Of a stretch of 64,000 bases of DNA, positions 1 through 11,119 are shown piece after piece (the first letter of the stretch is position 1; each line of letters starts with the position of its first letter). Location of the stretch: the NCBI GenBank assembly GCA_005765155.1, contig VCCP01000006.1, positions 1,252,501 through 1,316,500 on the forward strand, read 5' to 3'. The position numbers and the translations under genes are program-made. This stretch comes from Zelopaecilomyces penicillatus (taxonomy: Eukaryota > Ascomycota > Sordariomycetes > Hypocreales > Pseudodiploosporaceae). The notes below the pieces were generated by a model. It was given only the letters and a program-made list of their open reading frames with translations. It was not told where the DNA came from and made no database searches.

Positions 1-1661
1 CAACGGTGCTCATTGCAGGATTGGCGCGGTTGGGGTTCTTGGATAGCGTGCTCAGCAAACCGTTTCTTAGGGGCTTCATAAGCGCCATTGGCTTTGTCAT
101 TTTTGTTGATCAGTTGATTCCAGAGATGCGCCTTGGGAAACTTGCGGAGGAGCTTGGCGTTAGCCATGGCAGCAGTGTGGATAAGATTCGATTCATCATT
201 GGTAACTTTCAGCATGCTCATCACTTGACATTTGCGATATCAGGCATCAGTTTTCTCGTCATTATGCTCTTCCGGTATGTCGTCTCACTTTCTCTTCCTT
301 TCCCCAAGCTAACATTGGTCATCTGTAACAAAGTGAATTAAAAAAACGCCTCGAAAAGAGATTCCCCTTTGTCGTCTTTGTCCCCGACCGTTTTCTCGTC
401 GTCGTCGCCTCCGCTTTCCTCTGCTGGCGTCTTGACTGGGATGAAAAGGGAGTAGAAATCCTCGGCACTGTCCAATCCGCCACCGGTGGTCTCTTTGCCT
501 TTCGCTGGCCTTTTCAGCTCTCGCACATGCACCATATCAGAGCCGCCATGTCGACGTCGTTCCTCATCGCCCTCCTCGGGTTCTTCGAGTCGTCCGTAGC
601 TGCTAAGAGCCTCGGGGCCAGCACCGTTCCGGGGATGGAGCTCAGTGCTAATCGAGAAATGATAGCCTTGGGCACGGCGAATCTCGTGGGATCCATGTTT
701 ATGAGTTTGCCAGCGTTTGGAGGCTACGGGCGGAGCAAGGTGAACAAGACGACAGGCGCCAAGACACCAATGAGCTCCATGTTTTTGAGTTTCATTTCTT
801 TGTTATCCATCTTTTTCTTGCTTCCATACTTTTACTATCTGCCAGTTAGTAACCCTTCCTCTTTCATCCCCAAGCAAAAAGTGGTATGTTTTAGTCGCGT
901 GAGCCTTTCAGCTAACACACACACTCTAGAAACCCGTTCTGTCATCCATGATTTCCGTCGTTGCATACTCGCTGATAGAAGAAGCGCCGCACGACATTGC
1001 ATTCTTCCTACGCATCGGTGGCTGGACCGAACTCGGCCTCATGGCCATCATCTTCCTCTCCACAATCTTCTACTCCCTCACCATGGGTATGGCCCTCGGC
1101 GTCGGCATCTCCCTCCTCCTCGTCATCAAGCACAGCACCCGGCCCCGGATCCAGATTCTCGGCCGCATCCCCGGCACATCACGCTTTGAAAATGCAGAGG
1201 CCCAGCACGCCAACATTGAGTTTATCGAGGGCTGTCTGATTGTCAAAATCCCCGAGCCCCTGACCTTTGCCAACACGGGCGAGCTCAAGGCACGTCTGCG
1301 TAGGATGGAATACTACGGCACCTCGCAGGCGCACCCGGCGCTGCCTCGGATCCGTAGCCATGAGTCGAATCGTAACATTATATTCGACATCCATGGCGTG
1401 ACTTCTTTAGACGGCGCTGGAACGCAAGTTCTAGAGGAGATTGTTCGCAGCTACCGAGAGCGTGGAGTGCGCGTATTCTTCTCGCGTCCACCTGTTCGGA
1501 GGAATCATCCTGTGTGGAAGTTGATGGAGAGCAGTGGTATCATGGAACTGATTGGAGGAGAGCGCCATTTTGTTGGGGACGTGGCTGAAGCTTTGCGTTT
1601 GACGGAATATGAAGAGAGTTTGGATATGGGAAGTTCGAGCAGTATAGGCCGAAGTGGTTAG
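1..1661 (+). CDS. SulP-family anion (sulfate) transporter with C-terminal STAS domain, 5' partial
   Basis: Membrane transporter of the SulP family, which moves sulfate or related anions. The window starts inside the gene, so the N-terminus and first membrane segments are missing. Exons read as <1-274, 334-844 and 930-1661 (GTATGT and GTTAGT donors, both introns with GCTAAC branch sites); joining them keeps one frame. Visible parts are several hydrophobic segments, the conserved stretch around FESSVAAKSLG and MSLPAFGGYGRSKVN, then a long cytosolic tail with a STAS fold (start near HANIEFIEGCLIVKIPEPL, core NIIFDIHGVTSLDGAGTQV). The layout resembles the intracellular or vacuolar SulP branch of fungi rather than the classic high-affinity sulfate permeases, but substrate cannot be read from sequence. 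It converges on the hydrolase at 1972-3144. Confidence 0.85.
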
Positions 1662-1971
1662 TTAGGCCGGCTTGTGGAGCCATAGACGGTTGTTTTTTGA
1701 CTCTTGAAAGAAAGAGGTGGTTGCTGGGTGTGAAGAGGATCACACGATGATCTACGACAAGTACGTACTTATGCATTGGAAAAAGAGGAGCGAGCATTTG
1801 CAGCTTAGACAATAGAATATACCCACATTAAAATTGTCTAGCAACCGATACCGAAATCTAGGTAAACGTTTTGAAATTGCATTCATTCCTATCCAGCTCA
1901 CAGCTAAAGTTTTGGAGTTTTGAGTCACCGTGATTCACATCATATCATATCTGCAACAGACCAATGCCTTT
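1662..1971. other. Convergent 3' intergenic region
   Basis: 310 bases between two convergent stop codons. AT-rich stretches near 1815-1870 would suit 3' UTR and polyadenylation signals for both genes. I see no gene here. Confidence 0.6.
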
Positions 1972-3144
1972 TCAGAGCATAGCTACGATTTCGTCCAGCC
2001 GAGCGACCGCCTTCCTTACAGCTTCCATGCCAGCATCGTCATCCTCGATGAATTTGTTCAGCTCATACAAGTGTGGCTGGTCCTTTGCCACAAACAAGCT
2101 GACTTTATCTTCGCCAAGAGACTTGCGCATCTGTTCGCTCACATCCAGCGGGACATCATAATCATCATCCCCGTGAAAAATCACCGTATACGGCCATTTC
2201 TTTCGCCGAGCCTCTGCGGCAGACGACGCCAACTCTTTAGCCCAATCATAGCCCGGATCAACGGCGCCCACAAGATCAAGCCATCCATTCTTATAGGTAT
2301 AATAGTCATATAGGGCGCCTCTGGAATACTCTGGCTCGACAACAGCAGCATCATCAGCCGTCTTTGGCGCCTGCGGGGGCGGCTTGTAGTCGGTGTTTTT
2401 CGTGCCATCTGGCAGCAGCTTGTCCAATCTGAAAGCAGATGCTGTCCCCGGCGGAGTTTCGCCTACCTGGATCGGCCCGTTTATAAAGGGCGCCATGACT
2501 GTATCGGGTAGTGGTTCCGGAACGAGCAGCGTAGATGAGTTGAAGAACTTGTGGTGGAAAGTGTTGATGCCTTCGATGGAGAGCAGAGCAGCCGGCGCTG
2601 GCTGACAGTGATGGGCAATGAGGGCGGCAGCGAAGAACCCTTAGAGAGTTTCACGACTCAGCATCCATCGCCACTTCATTCAGTCTATCTATTACAAAAA
2701 AAGAAAAAAACATCTGGAAAACTTACCCCCACTGGCCCCTCCAACAATGACTCGACGATCCAAACCGTCAGGGGCATCCCATTTCTGGGCAAATTCGTAG
2801 GCCGCAGATACATCCTCTAGCAGGCCGTTTGGTCCCGTCTGAGGGAGTAGGCGATAGCTTGGGCTAATGAGTGGCCACTTGCGCTGAATACACACCTTGC
2901 AAAAAAGATAACCCCCATCATCAGCATCTTTCGCTTGAAGAAACAAGACACAGACCAGCTAAAGAGTGGCAAGACATACTTGGACTAACCAAGGCGCAAT
3001 AACATCTCGCCCCCAGTCAACCAATCCTCCAGGATGGAAGTAGAGAAATACTGGGCTGTCCTTGGGATAGTCGCTTTGCGCATAGATGTCGCATTCTAGT
3101 GGCATGCCATGGTTGGCGTAAATGCTTGTTATTTTGTTAAGCAT
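1972..3144 (-). CDS. Alpha/beta hydrolase (HSL/esterase-type, alpha/beta-hydrolase fold-3)
   Basis: Serine hydrolase acting on an unknown ester, lactone or similar substrate. Exons on the minus strand are 3144-2980, 2895-2727 and 2639-1972, giving about 333 aa; phases match at both junctions (GTATGT and GTAAGT donors). Motifs: an HGG-type oxyanion stretch FHPGG (residues 36-40), nucleophile elbow GGASGG with Ser110, an acid-region HGDDDYDVPL, and a late His in KDQPHLYEL. Ser, Asp and His are therefore in family order. No signal peptide or membrane segment is seen, so it is probably cytosolic. The codon just after the nucleophile is split by intron 2. It could be a carboxylesterase, a lactonase or a biosynthetic tailoring enzyme; no pathway neighbours point to a substrate. 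Confidence 0.8.
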
Positions 3145-6113
3145 CCTTGGAGCTCGCGTGCAGATTCAAGATGATGTGAGTGAGGAATAAAAAGTCGTGA
3201 TAAGTTGATACCTAGTTTGGTGTTCGAAGCGTGAAGCGGGAGGAACAAAGTGAGGGGTCTGCACTTTCTCTATGACGACGGGAATTGTCGCTTTCATCTC
3301 CTGTCGTATAATTTCGTATTATAACATATTCTTGGTTTATTAGCTCTAGCCAGGTTTCCCTGCGCAGTGTACCGTCCTCTCCAGCCCTGGGATACGGAAC
3401 GCGATTATCCAACCCCATAACCCCGCGTCGGAGCAGGTAAAGTAGCTCCAGATCTACGCGGCATCATGTGATATTTGCTCACATCTTTTCCCGTGTTATT
3501 CAATCGCGGCTAGACCCGCACACAGTGGTGCATCCTGAGTTCTACTAGGATGAACATGAATAATTCATTATCAAGAGTATGTAGTTGAGATGCAACCACA
3601 TGTCTCCATCGAGCTGATGCAGTAGGACGAATCTTGGGTGCAAGAACTTGTACCTACAAGGTCAATTTCACGCCCCCAAATCTGCCTGTTGTTCCATCCA
3701 GGCAAACGCCTCACCTTTCACACCCCCAACTGAACCGGGCGTTGTGGCGTGTGTTCATTTGACCAGGGGATTTCAATCCCCTAAAACATGAAGAGTTGGA
3801 TGGAGATTTGAAGCATGTGTAATGCAGGAGTTGAGATAAAGAGGGGAGGGGGGCTCCGGGGAAAGCAGAATACGTGATTCAGTTCAAGGATGATCCATAT
3901 CCCTGGCACCGAAATTCGTCGGCCACAGCCGCAATCTCATCACTGCAACTTGGAATGTATGTATGTAATGTAGGTGCATACATACATGGGAACAGGCAAC
4001 CTTTGCTTTTTTTTGTGACGAGTTGTTGCTCTGCATGGAGTGGTCTTGTTCTCCCGATTACCAGGTATAGGGCTCTAGGAAAGCCTGATGAACATCGCAG
4101 GATGGGTGCTTCATGTTCTTCTGGGGATTTGCTCCGTGGAACCCCTAGCATACGTATATAATCCCAACCACCGGTGAACGAGTTCTTGGCCAAGATGCAG
4201 AAATGCTCATAGATCTAGTGATCCGAGATTGCGCATAGGAATCTTGTTCGTCGTGCATGGTTACGAGGCCGCTACCTCTGCTGTGGTTGCATCCAACCTC
4301 GGTAGCTGTAGCATCAGATAAGTAATCATTTCCGAACTTGAGGATGCATGAGAGTATATAGCGGATTTTCGGGCTCTCAAATGAGTAATTGCTACTTTTT
4401 GAATTCGGCGTGCTGCACATCCGGTCGGCCTGTACTCTCCAAACCTCACCGCTTATCCGTTTGTTGGTGGGTTTCATTGGCAACGAACGACCTTCGGCGG
4501 ACTCGTCATCGACCGCAAGGGAAGTAAATGCCAAGGCACGAAATAAAAATGGGATGATTTTTTTTTTGATTTTTTTTTAAACCGCAACTCTTTGCATGTT
4601 CTCGTTTTTGGGGATCAAGAGGTCAACACATATTAGATGGTGATTGAAACAGGCCCAGCTGGAACGTTGTCGGAACGAAAGTGTAGTAGGTATAGTAGTG
4701 TCATAAATCACAGGCAAGTTTCATCGTCGTATCTGCACATAGCCACCAGAGAAAAAAAAGTAATAGTCAAAGCGCTCATGCATTTTGTGATTTGGTCAAG
4801 GACGCAGACCGGGTTGTCAAGTTTGACTCAATAACCATCACACAAAGTGAATGCATGAGTAATGGGCTTGTAAGGAACACAGGGTTTCCCAGAGCATGAC
4901 AACACTCATACAATGGGGGCCAAAGGGGCCGAGAGAGAGCAACTTGGTAATAAGTCTAAATGGCTAGCTAGGTAGGTAGCCGAGATGGAATAAGGAAATC
5001 GTGCTGTCGGAAGAGCTTTGACTGTGCATGGCCGGAAGTAGCTTATAATTGGGGTATGCAGAGTAATTAGTTTCTCTATGAGAGCGTATCAAGTTTGGAG
5101 GAATTCCATCCATGTGTCCTGGCAATTGGCCTGCAGCTTACCAGCGGCGACAACCCAACAATCTGGGTGACTACTGACTGAGCCCCGGTCTGCCCACCTA
5201 TTCGTCCGAAACAACCGAGGGGGGCAGATGCAAGGGGATCATTGCTCGGTCAACTGTGGCTTGTCCGCTTGACCGATGGTGGATGGATGTATCTACTTGG
5301 CTTCCCAAGCACAGCCCAGATCAGTGGTACAGGTCAATTGTCGCCCTGGTGGCCATTCCTAGATGTGAAGGTCGGTATTAGGTGTACAAAGCCAAATGGA
5401 TGGCGTCTACGAAGTACATCTAGCGCCATGCGGGAGAGGAGCAGGATGGGGTCGTCCGAAAAAGCCAAGGTGTGCACTGCGCAGATGAGGGCTTGTCCCA
5501 ATCCCAGTCCCAGTACCGGCATCCGGGATGGGGCATCGTTGCTGGCGAATTGCACAGGACGTCCAAGGGGCCCGATGGTTGCATGCACATCTCACTGCAT
5601 GTCTCGTTCCGTGTTGCTGGGCTGACGTCGACAACCCCAAGCCGTCTCTGTTTGTGCGAATCGTCAGCGTCAGGCATGTTCCTGCCAGACCTAGACCTAG
5701 ATCGCGATCCGACTGCATGTATCCAAGTTTCCATTTTCCTTGCCTTGTCGATCTAAAGATGGGGCCATGGTCAGCAGCTGCGGAACCTCGGTTCTAACGA
5801 GCCATGACTACAATGCGGCTGCCCTCTTACCTCGATCAACGAGCCCGATGTAATGCGGCGAAGGGGGGGACTTTTAACAGTCAACGTCCCGTGACATTGA
5901 ATCCCTGCATCTCATGTTGGCAACTGAGAATCTGTCGCTGATAGCGCAGATGGACCGCATCGGACGTGCCATCGAGACTCGGGAACAAATGCACCTAAAG
6001 CACTAGAGGATCAACATATAGCGCGGGTGTGCTGAATGTATTCCCGGGTTGTTGGGTGCAAGCAGTTACCCAGGGCTTGGTCAAGTTCATTGTCTGGGAA
6101 GGTGACTTTCAAA

Positions 6114-6135
6114 GGGGGGGGGGGGGGGGGGGGGG
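6114..6135 (+). repeat. Poly-G homopolymer tract (G22)
   Basis: Twenty-two consecutive G on the plus strand in gene-free DNA. It is the longest of four poly-G tracts in the window (others at 7524, 11760 and 24121). Length may be imprecise because homopolymers are error-prone in sequencing. Confidence 0.9.
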
Positions 6136-7241
6136 TTGCTCATCACAGCCTGCTTTACTTTTTGGGGATACCCGGTAATCTCTCCTATGCTATTAACCCG
6201 CCACTATGGTGTGATACCACAAACGGACGCATCAGCCTACTGCGCTTGACCTTTCCCTTCCTGTGGAGGTCGTTCGAACTGGTGCCACTACATGATAGCG
6301 CAACGGTGGGCCACGACTTTCGAGCAACTTGGGCTGTTATGACTCGTCTTAGTTGGCGAGCTAGCCGGAATATTAGTTCATCGGCGGGCGGCAAGCTTCT
6401 TAATTAAAAAGGTAGCCTCCATCTGCGGGTTAAAACCGGAGCTCCGAAGTCCTCGCTGGCTATTGTTAGTGCACAGCCGTTGCAGCCGCCCTCGGGGCGC
6501 GCAAGACAACTCACCTAAAATCAACCAGCTAGTGCACGTGTGTCTCTGCAGGGCGAGACCCTGAAGCAGCCTTGTACCTTGTATGATGTTCGGAATAGTA
6601 CAAGAGACGCATCCAAGGTTTGCACCTGGCCGTGTAACGTGAGGTCGAGAGTTGAAGAGTGTGTTTGGAGTAGGTTTAATATTTAGGCTATAGATTCGCT
6701 GCTAAGAGGCATGGCGTCGCTGGAGTGACTCCTGTCTGTGGTTTGTCTATGCCATGCCTGTGTCTGTCGTCTGTGTCTGGGGTTCACCAGGGACTCGCTG
6801 GGATTCATGTGGAGATGGTGATTTTCGTTTCTTTTCTTTTTCGCCTCGCTGGCGATTGGGGGTTTCGGTTCACTGCTGCTCCACCTGCCTGCCTTTCTGC
6901 CTTTCTGCCTCACGGATACCGTACTACGTAGTACAGGCAAGGCAAATGCATAACGCTCCCACTGGCCACACTGAACTGAGCTGGACCCTGTAGGCATTAA
7001 TTAGTACAGGTAGGTTGGAGGGCTGTGGTAGGCTGGAGTGAAGTCCGGGCTGGGCTGCTACAGTTAGATACAGTACTAATATAGCTGCCTACCTTAGTAC
7101 TTTAGCACCATAGTACCTGAGTAGGTACCTTGCTTTGGTACAGGAGGCCGAATGAAGTACCCGCCCCAGCATTGATGAAAGGTTTCGTGCAGCCGCGTAG
7201 CCCACTGATGATGCTACGGGGGGCTCCCGCATGCTGTCGGC

Positions 7242-7262
7242 TACCTGCCTGCCTGCCTGCCC
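7242..7262 (+). repeat. CTGC tandem repeat followed by CTG/GATGCT repeats
   Basis: About five copies of a CTGC/CCTG unit, followed directly by CTGCTGCTG and two GATGCT units to about 7288. Low-complexity intergenic DNA; no function seen. Confidence 0.7.
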
Positions 7263-7523
7263 GCTGCTGCTGCTGATGCTGATGCTGCCCACTGATAGGT
7301 GCTGGAGCTGACCTGTGCTGATGGACACTGGTTCTCGGGCAGTCAGTCCTTTGCACCTTGACTGAGGCTGGCCGATGCACAGACGGCCCATGCCTCGCCT
7401 TTTCCTGTCAAGTTACCCTCAACGGCACCAGCAATGAGACCATCCCATGCCCGCGATGGAGCCTTGCAGGAGGTGACAAGGCAAGCATGCGAGGGCCGCA
7501 GGACGGGCAGCTAACAAATGAGA

Positions 7524-7542
7524 GGGGGGGGGGGGGGGGGGG
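7524..7542 (+). repeat. Poly-G homopolymer tract (G19)
   Basis: Nineteen G in a row, then T and three more G, in the gene-free stretch upstream of the amidase. Same plus-strand orientation as the G22 tract. Confidence 0.9.
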
Positions 7543-8758
7543 TGGGCCTTGATGGGCTTGGTGGTGGACACATAATTATGGCGGCTGCCAGCGCTGCGAG
7601 CGCGGAGAGCGTTCCCAATGGATGCCAGCCCAGTAGCTCACCAGCCCCAGTTTCCGCCTATGTACAGTGGGTGTAGCGGAGGAGAGCCAGCCCAGCGGTC
7701 CCAGACTCCCAGGGGCGTTGCTTAGCTCTGGCATGTCTAAGGTAATCAACTTTCCCACTGATGCTCACGAGCTGTTTTGCAGCTGCTGCCATGATTAGCG
7801 GGTCGGCACGGACGCAGCTCATTCTTATTAGTTCTCTTGGGTTGAGCTATACATACACCTAGCAGTCTAGGTAGGTAGTACATATAAAGGCCCACGCCCA
7901 GCATAAGAGGTGGTATTCCCGTTGAGTAGTGGTAGCTGGGAGAAGGCACAACATTGTTCAACGGAATCCCAACCATCCGGCCGTTTTCGTTCGTGGTAAC
8001 ATTTCCTATCTATCTAGGTACTTACAAGGTGTAGGTGCCCACACTCTGGAGAATTTGTAAACTCCTTATCTACCTACCTTAGTACCAACCTACTTGCAGC
8101 GCCGACTGATAAACCCGTACAAGCAAAGCAGCCTCTGCTCTTCCAGCTGAAACTTGGCCGTTGGCTTGCGTGTATCACTTTCTTAAGCTCTTCCTCTGGT
8201 GGAACTTGGTATTTATTTGCTGGAGAGACCTCCGTTTCTGCTCTTCCTAGCTCTTGTTTCTTCTCTACCGCAGCAGCTGTTTTGACTTCCTTACGACCGA
8301 GCAAACCTTCCTTCCTAATCCTGGGACGAAACCCTTGTTGGCCTCTCGCATTAATTTGCTGCTGGGGTTCCGCCGCTCTTTGACCAGGTGGCAGGCATTT
8401 CGTTGATATTCTTTTTCACATTCTTTTCACATTTTCTCTGGCAGCTGTTTGCCAGTGGAGGAGATCTTTGGCAGCCCAAAATTGCCCGATCTGGCGAAAC
8501 CCATCTGTATAAATTCAGCCAACTGCAGCTGCGGATTAATCAAAACAGGCAACTGCACCACAACAACCTGGAGCAGAACCACAATCAACCCTTGACCAGA
8601 AAAACTTTCACACACAGAGGACAGAGCAAAACTGTGGTTTGACGAGCGAGCCTCTTGAGAAAAGAGCCCGCACGTCATTCAGGCCAAGGAAAACCGTCAA
8701 GCTGGGTTCCTCAATTTCGTCGGTATTCACCAGGGGAAAGAGAGCGTCGAAGCACAGC

Positions 8759-10460
8759 ATGGGCAACGACGACGCTTATCGCCTCACGGGCACCGAGGCT
8801 CTGGCCCGCATCCGCTCTGGTGACATGACCATAGAGGGCTATGCTCGCTCGCTGCTTCGGCGCATCGACATGCGTGATGCAGAGATTGGCGCCTGGGCTT
8901 ACCTAGACAAGGACTACGTGCTCGCTCAGGCGAGAGCCCTCGACAAAGTGCCCATGAACCAGCGAGGACCGCTGCACGGCTTGCCCCTGGCGGTCAAGGA
9001 CATTATCTACACCAAAGGTGAGTGGCAAGCGAATGGGTGACGGAGTGACCAACAACCTTTGAGTACTGCCAGCTATGGGAAAATAAAATGGCCATGTTGG
9101 GGGTTGTGTGAGGGGCAATCGGCATGAGATGGCGGGGTTGTCTGTAAGGCAAATGAGGGAGAGCATTGCTGTGCCGTTGTTTCTGGGGTTTTTATTTTCC
9201 TTTCTTTTTTCTTTCTTTTGGTTGACACACATGCACACATACAAATACTCACGCATCTTGTTCATGATGGAGGCTGACATGAGACTCGATTGTTTGAATG
9301 ACAGATATGCCAACGGGCCACAACTCAGCCATCTACAAAGACAGTTTCCCCAAGGTTGACGCTGCTTCCATCATTGTTCTCCGTCAAGCTGGCGCCCTAT
9401 TGCTCGGTAAGTCTTGGCCCTCGGTATTGTTACCCATAGTTTCTCGAGACATGCCTGCTGACACGAGGTTTGTCTTATTTTCCTCTCCGATGTAGGCAAA
9501 TCAACTACGACTGAGTTCGCTGCCACCACAATTGGCCCAGCCAAGACACGAAACCCCCATGACCTGTCTCGTACTCCTGGCGGTTCGTCCTCCGGCACCG
9601 GCGCCGCAGTTGGAGACTTCCAGGTTCCCGTGGGTCTTGGTTCTCAGACGGGTGGCTCCACCATTCGTCCAGCTTCGTTCAACGGCATTTATGCAATCAA
9701 GCCTACGTGGAGTGCCGTTTCTAGTGAGGGCCAAAGACTGTCTTCAATCACGCTGGACACCATTGGCTTTTTTGCGCGCAGTGTCAATGATCTAGAGCTG
9801 TTTGCAGATGCTTTTAATCTCCAGGATGACGAGGACAGCGACTTTAAAGGTATCCACGGTGCTCGTTTTGCCGTCTGCAAAACTGTCAATTGGCCCTCTG
9901 CCGGTCAAGGTACCCAGAATGCCATGACCCGTGCAGTTGAGCTTCTTCGTGCGCATGGTGCTATCGTCGAGGAGCTTGAGCTGCCCCCTGAGTTCGACAA
10001 CGTACCGGCATGGCAGCAGATCCTTCTGCATACTGAAGGCCAAACAGCTTTTTTCCCCGAGCTTCGACTCTCCAAGAAGCAGCTTGATCCTCTACTTGTC
10101 ACGTATGCTGAGGGTGCAGGTGGATTCAACCACCGATCTATGCTGACGGCACTGGATGGCATTGCTGCTCTGCGCCCGCAGATCGACGCCATCGCGGGCC
10201 GATACGCCGCCATTATCACGCCAAGCACAATGGACGAAGCTCCAGAGGGGCTCGAGAGTACCGGCAATGCCCTCTTCTGTAGCATGTGGACAGCGCTTCA
10301 TACGCCCGTTGTCAACATCCCTGGTTTTCAGGGGGCCCACGGTATGCCCATTGGCGTGTCACTCGTGGCCCCGCGTTACCGAGACAGACATCTTCTCAAC
10401 GTGGCCAAAGAGGTTGGCAAAATCTACGAGGCCGAAGGTGGATGGGTACGCAAGCTTTGA
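8759..10460 (+). CDS. Amidase (amidase-signature family)
   Basis: Hydrolyses a C-N amide bond through the Ser-cisSer-Lys triad; the substrate is unknown. Exons are 8759-9017, 9305-9406 and 9496-10460, about 441 aa. The frame is open upstream to 8639 but has no ATG, so ATG 8759 is chosen. Triad residues by family position: Lys80 in LAVKD, cis-Ser151 in the PGGSSSGTG loop, nucleophile Ser175 in GSQTGGS. The C-terminal half (HTPVVNIPGF, MPIGVSLVAPR) is typical of GatA-like amidases. At 441 aa without targeting signal it fits stand-alone fungal amidases rather than mitochondrial GatA. Intron 1 is long for this genome (287 nt). A catabolic role on amides as nitrogen source is plausible but inferred. 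Confidence 0.88.
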
Positions 10461-11119
10461 TATCATGAAAATTGCATAGACCCTTTTTGAGAGAACCCAA
10501 GGAGTTCCGAGTGCTTTTTCTTAGCCGAAGAAATCGGCTGGAGGCTATGGCTTAATGAAATTAAACGGCGCAATAATGGCAACCACACGGTGTTTTAGGT
10601 GCTCACAAGACGGATTTCAACATCAAGCTGAAAACAAAGATCAACGGCCGGCAACTGTATCTTGTTTTAGACGAGTTTGCACTATACAGGGAAGGAGAAA
10701 AGGTTGCATTAATCAGGCCATATGGGGGCTTCTGATCTTTGGTTGCACAGAGAGCAATGATTTTTTGTCACAAGGCCGACAGTCCATGTCTCTGCCAGCA
10801 GGGAACCAGCCAACAACGATGTGCATGGCCCCGTAGAATACTCTTCTCAAATTAAAAAAAATTCGGTCGTGTGTCCATGAGCATTTCTCATCACTTCCCC
10901 ACCTGTATGCCCCATCACAGTGCTTACGCTTCGCCTTGTATTTCCCCCTAGTTTACTCCCTTTCCGACCTGGCCGCTACTAGTTTTGGCACTCAAGGCCA
11001 ACTAAAGTAAAAAAAAAATAGGAGAGATGTCGAAATCATTATATGATGAAAGGTAGGTCGTAAATAGGGAGGGGGGAGGTTACGGAAACAACCCGGCTCA
11101 GGGTTCAAATCCCAAGTCA
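10461..11119. other. Convergent 3' intergenic region
   Basis: 659 bases between the amidase stop and the CDP-DAG synthase stop. Contains A-rich runs (about 10850-10862, 11010-11018) and a short purine-rich block, consistent with 3' UTRs. I see no gene. Confidence 0.6.

Larger units (their letters stand above)
3145..8758. other. Long gene-free stretch (5.6 kb) between divergent hydrolase and amidase
   Basis: No ORF here looks like a conserved protein on either strand. Contents: a 68-codon ATG ORF at 3212-3418 (minus) that may be an upstream ORF or leader of the hydrolase; a perfect 7-bp inverted repeat at 3766-3781; a G22 tract at 6114-6135; a CTGC tandem repeat near 7242-7262; a G19 tract at 7524-7542; and many short TACCTA/TAGGTA palindromic pieces around 7000-7140 and 8010-8100. 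The last few hundred bases (about 8390-8758) are CT- and CA-rich and probably the 5' UTR and promoter of the amidase. Confidence 0.55.

Noticed and set aside
3212..3418. 68-codon ATG ORF upstream of the alpha/beta hydrolase
   Set aside because: No motif, and the hydrolase already has a complete N-terminus at 3144. Kept only as a possible upstream ORF.
11101..11113. GGGTTCAAATCCC resembling a tRNA B box
   Set aside because: No A box or paired acceptor stem at the right distance; it lies in a 3' flank and is simply a short inverted repeat.
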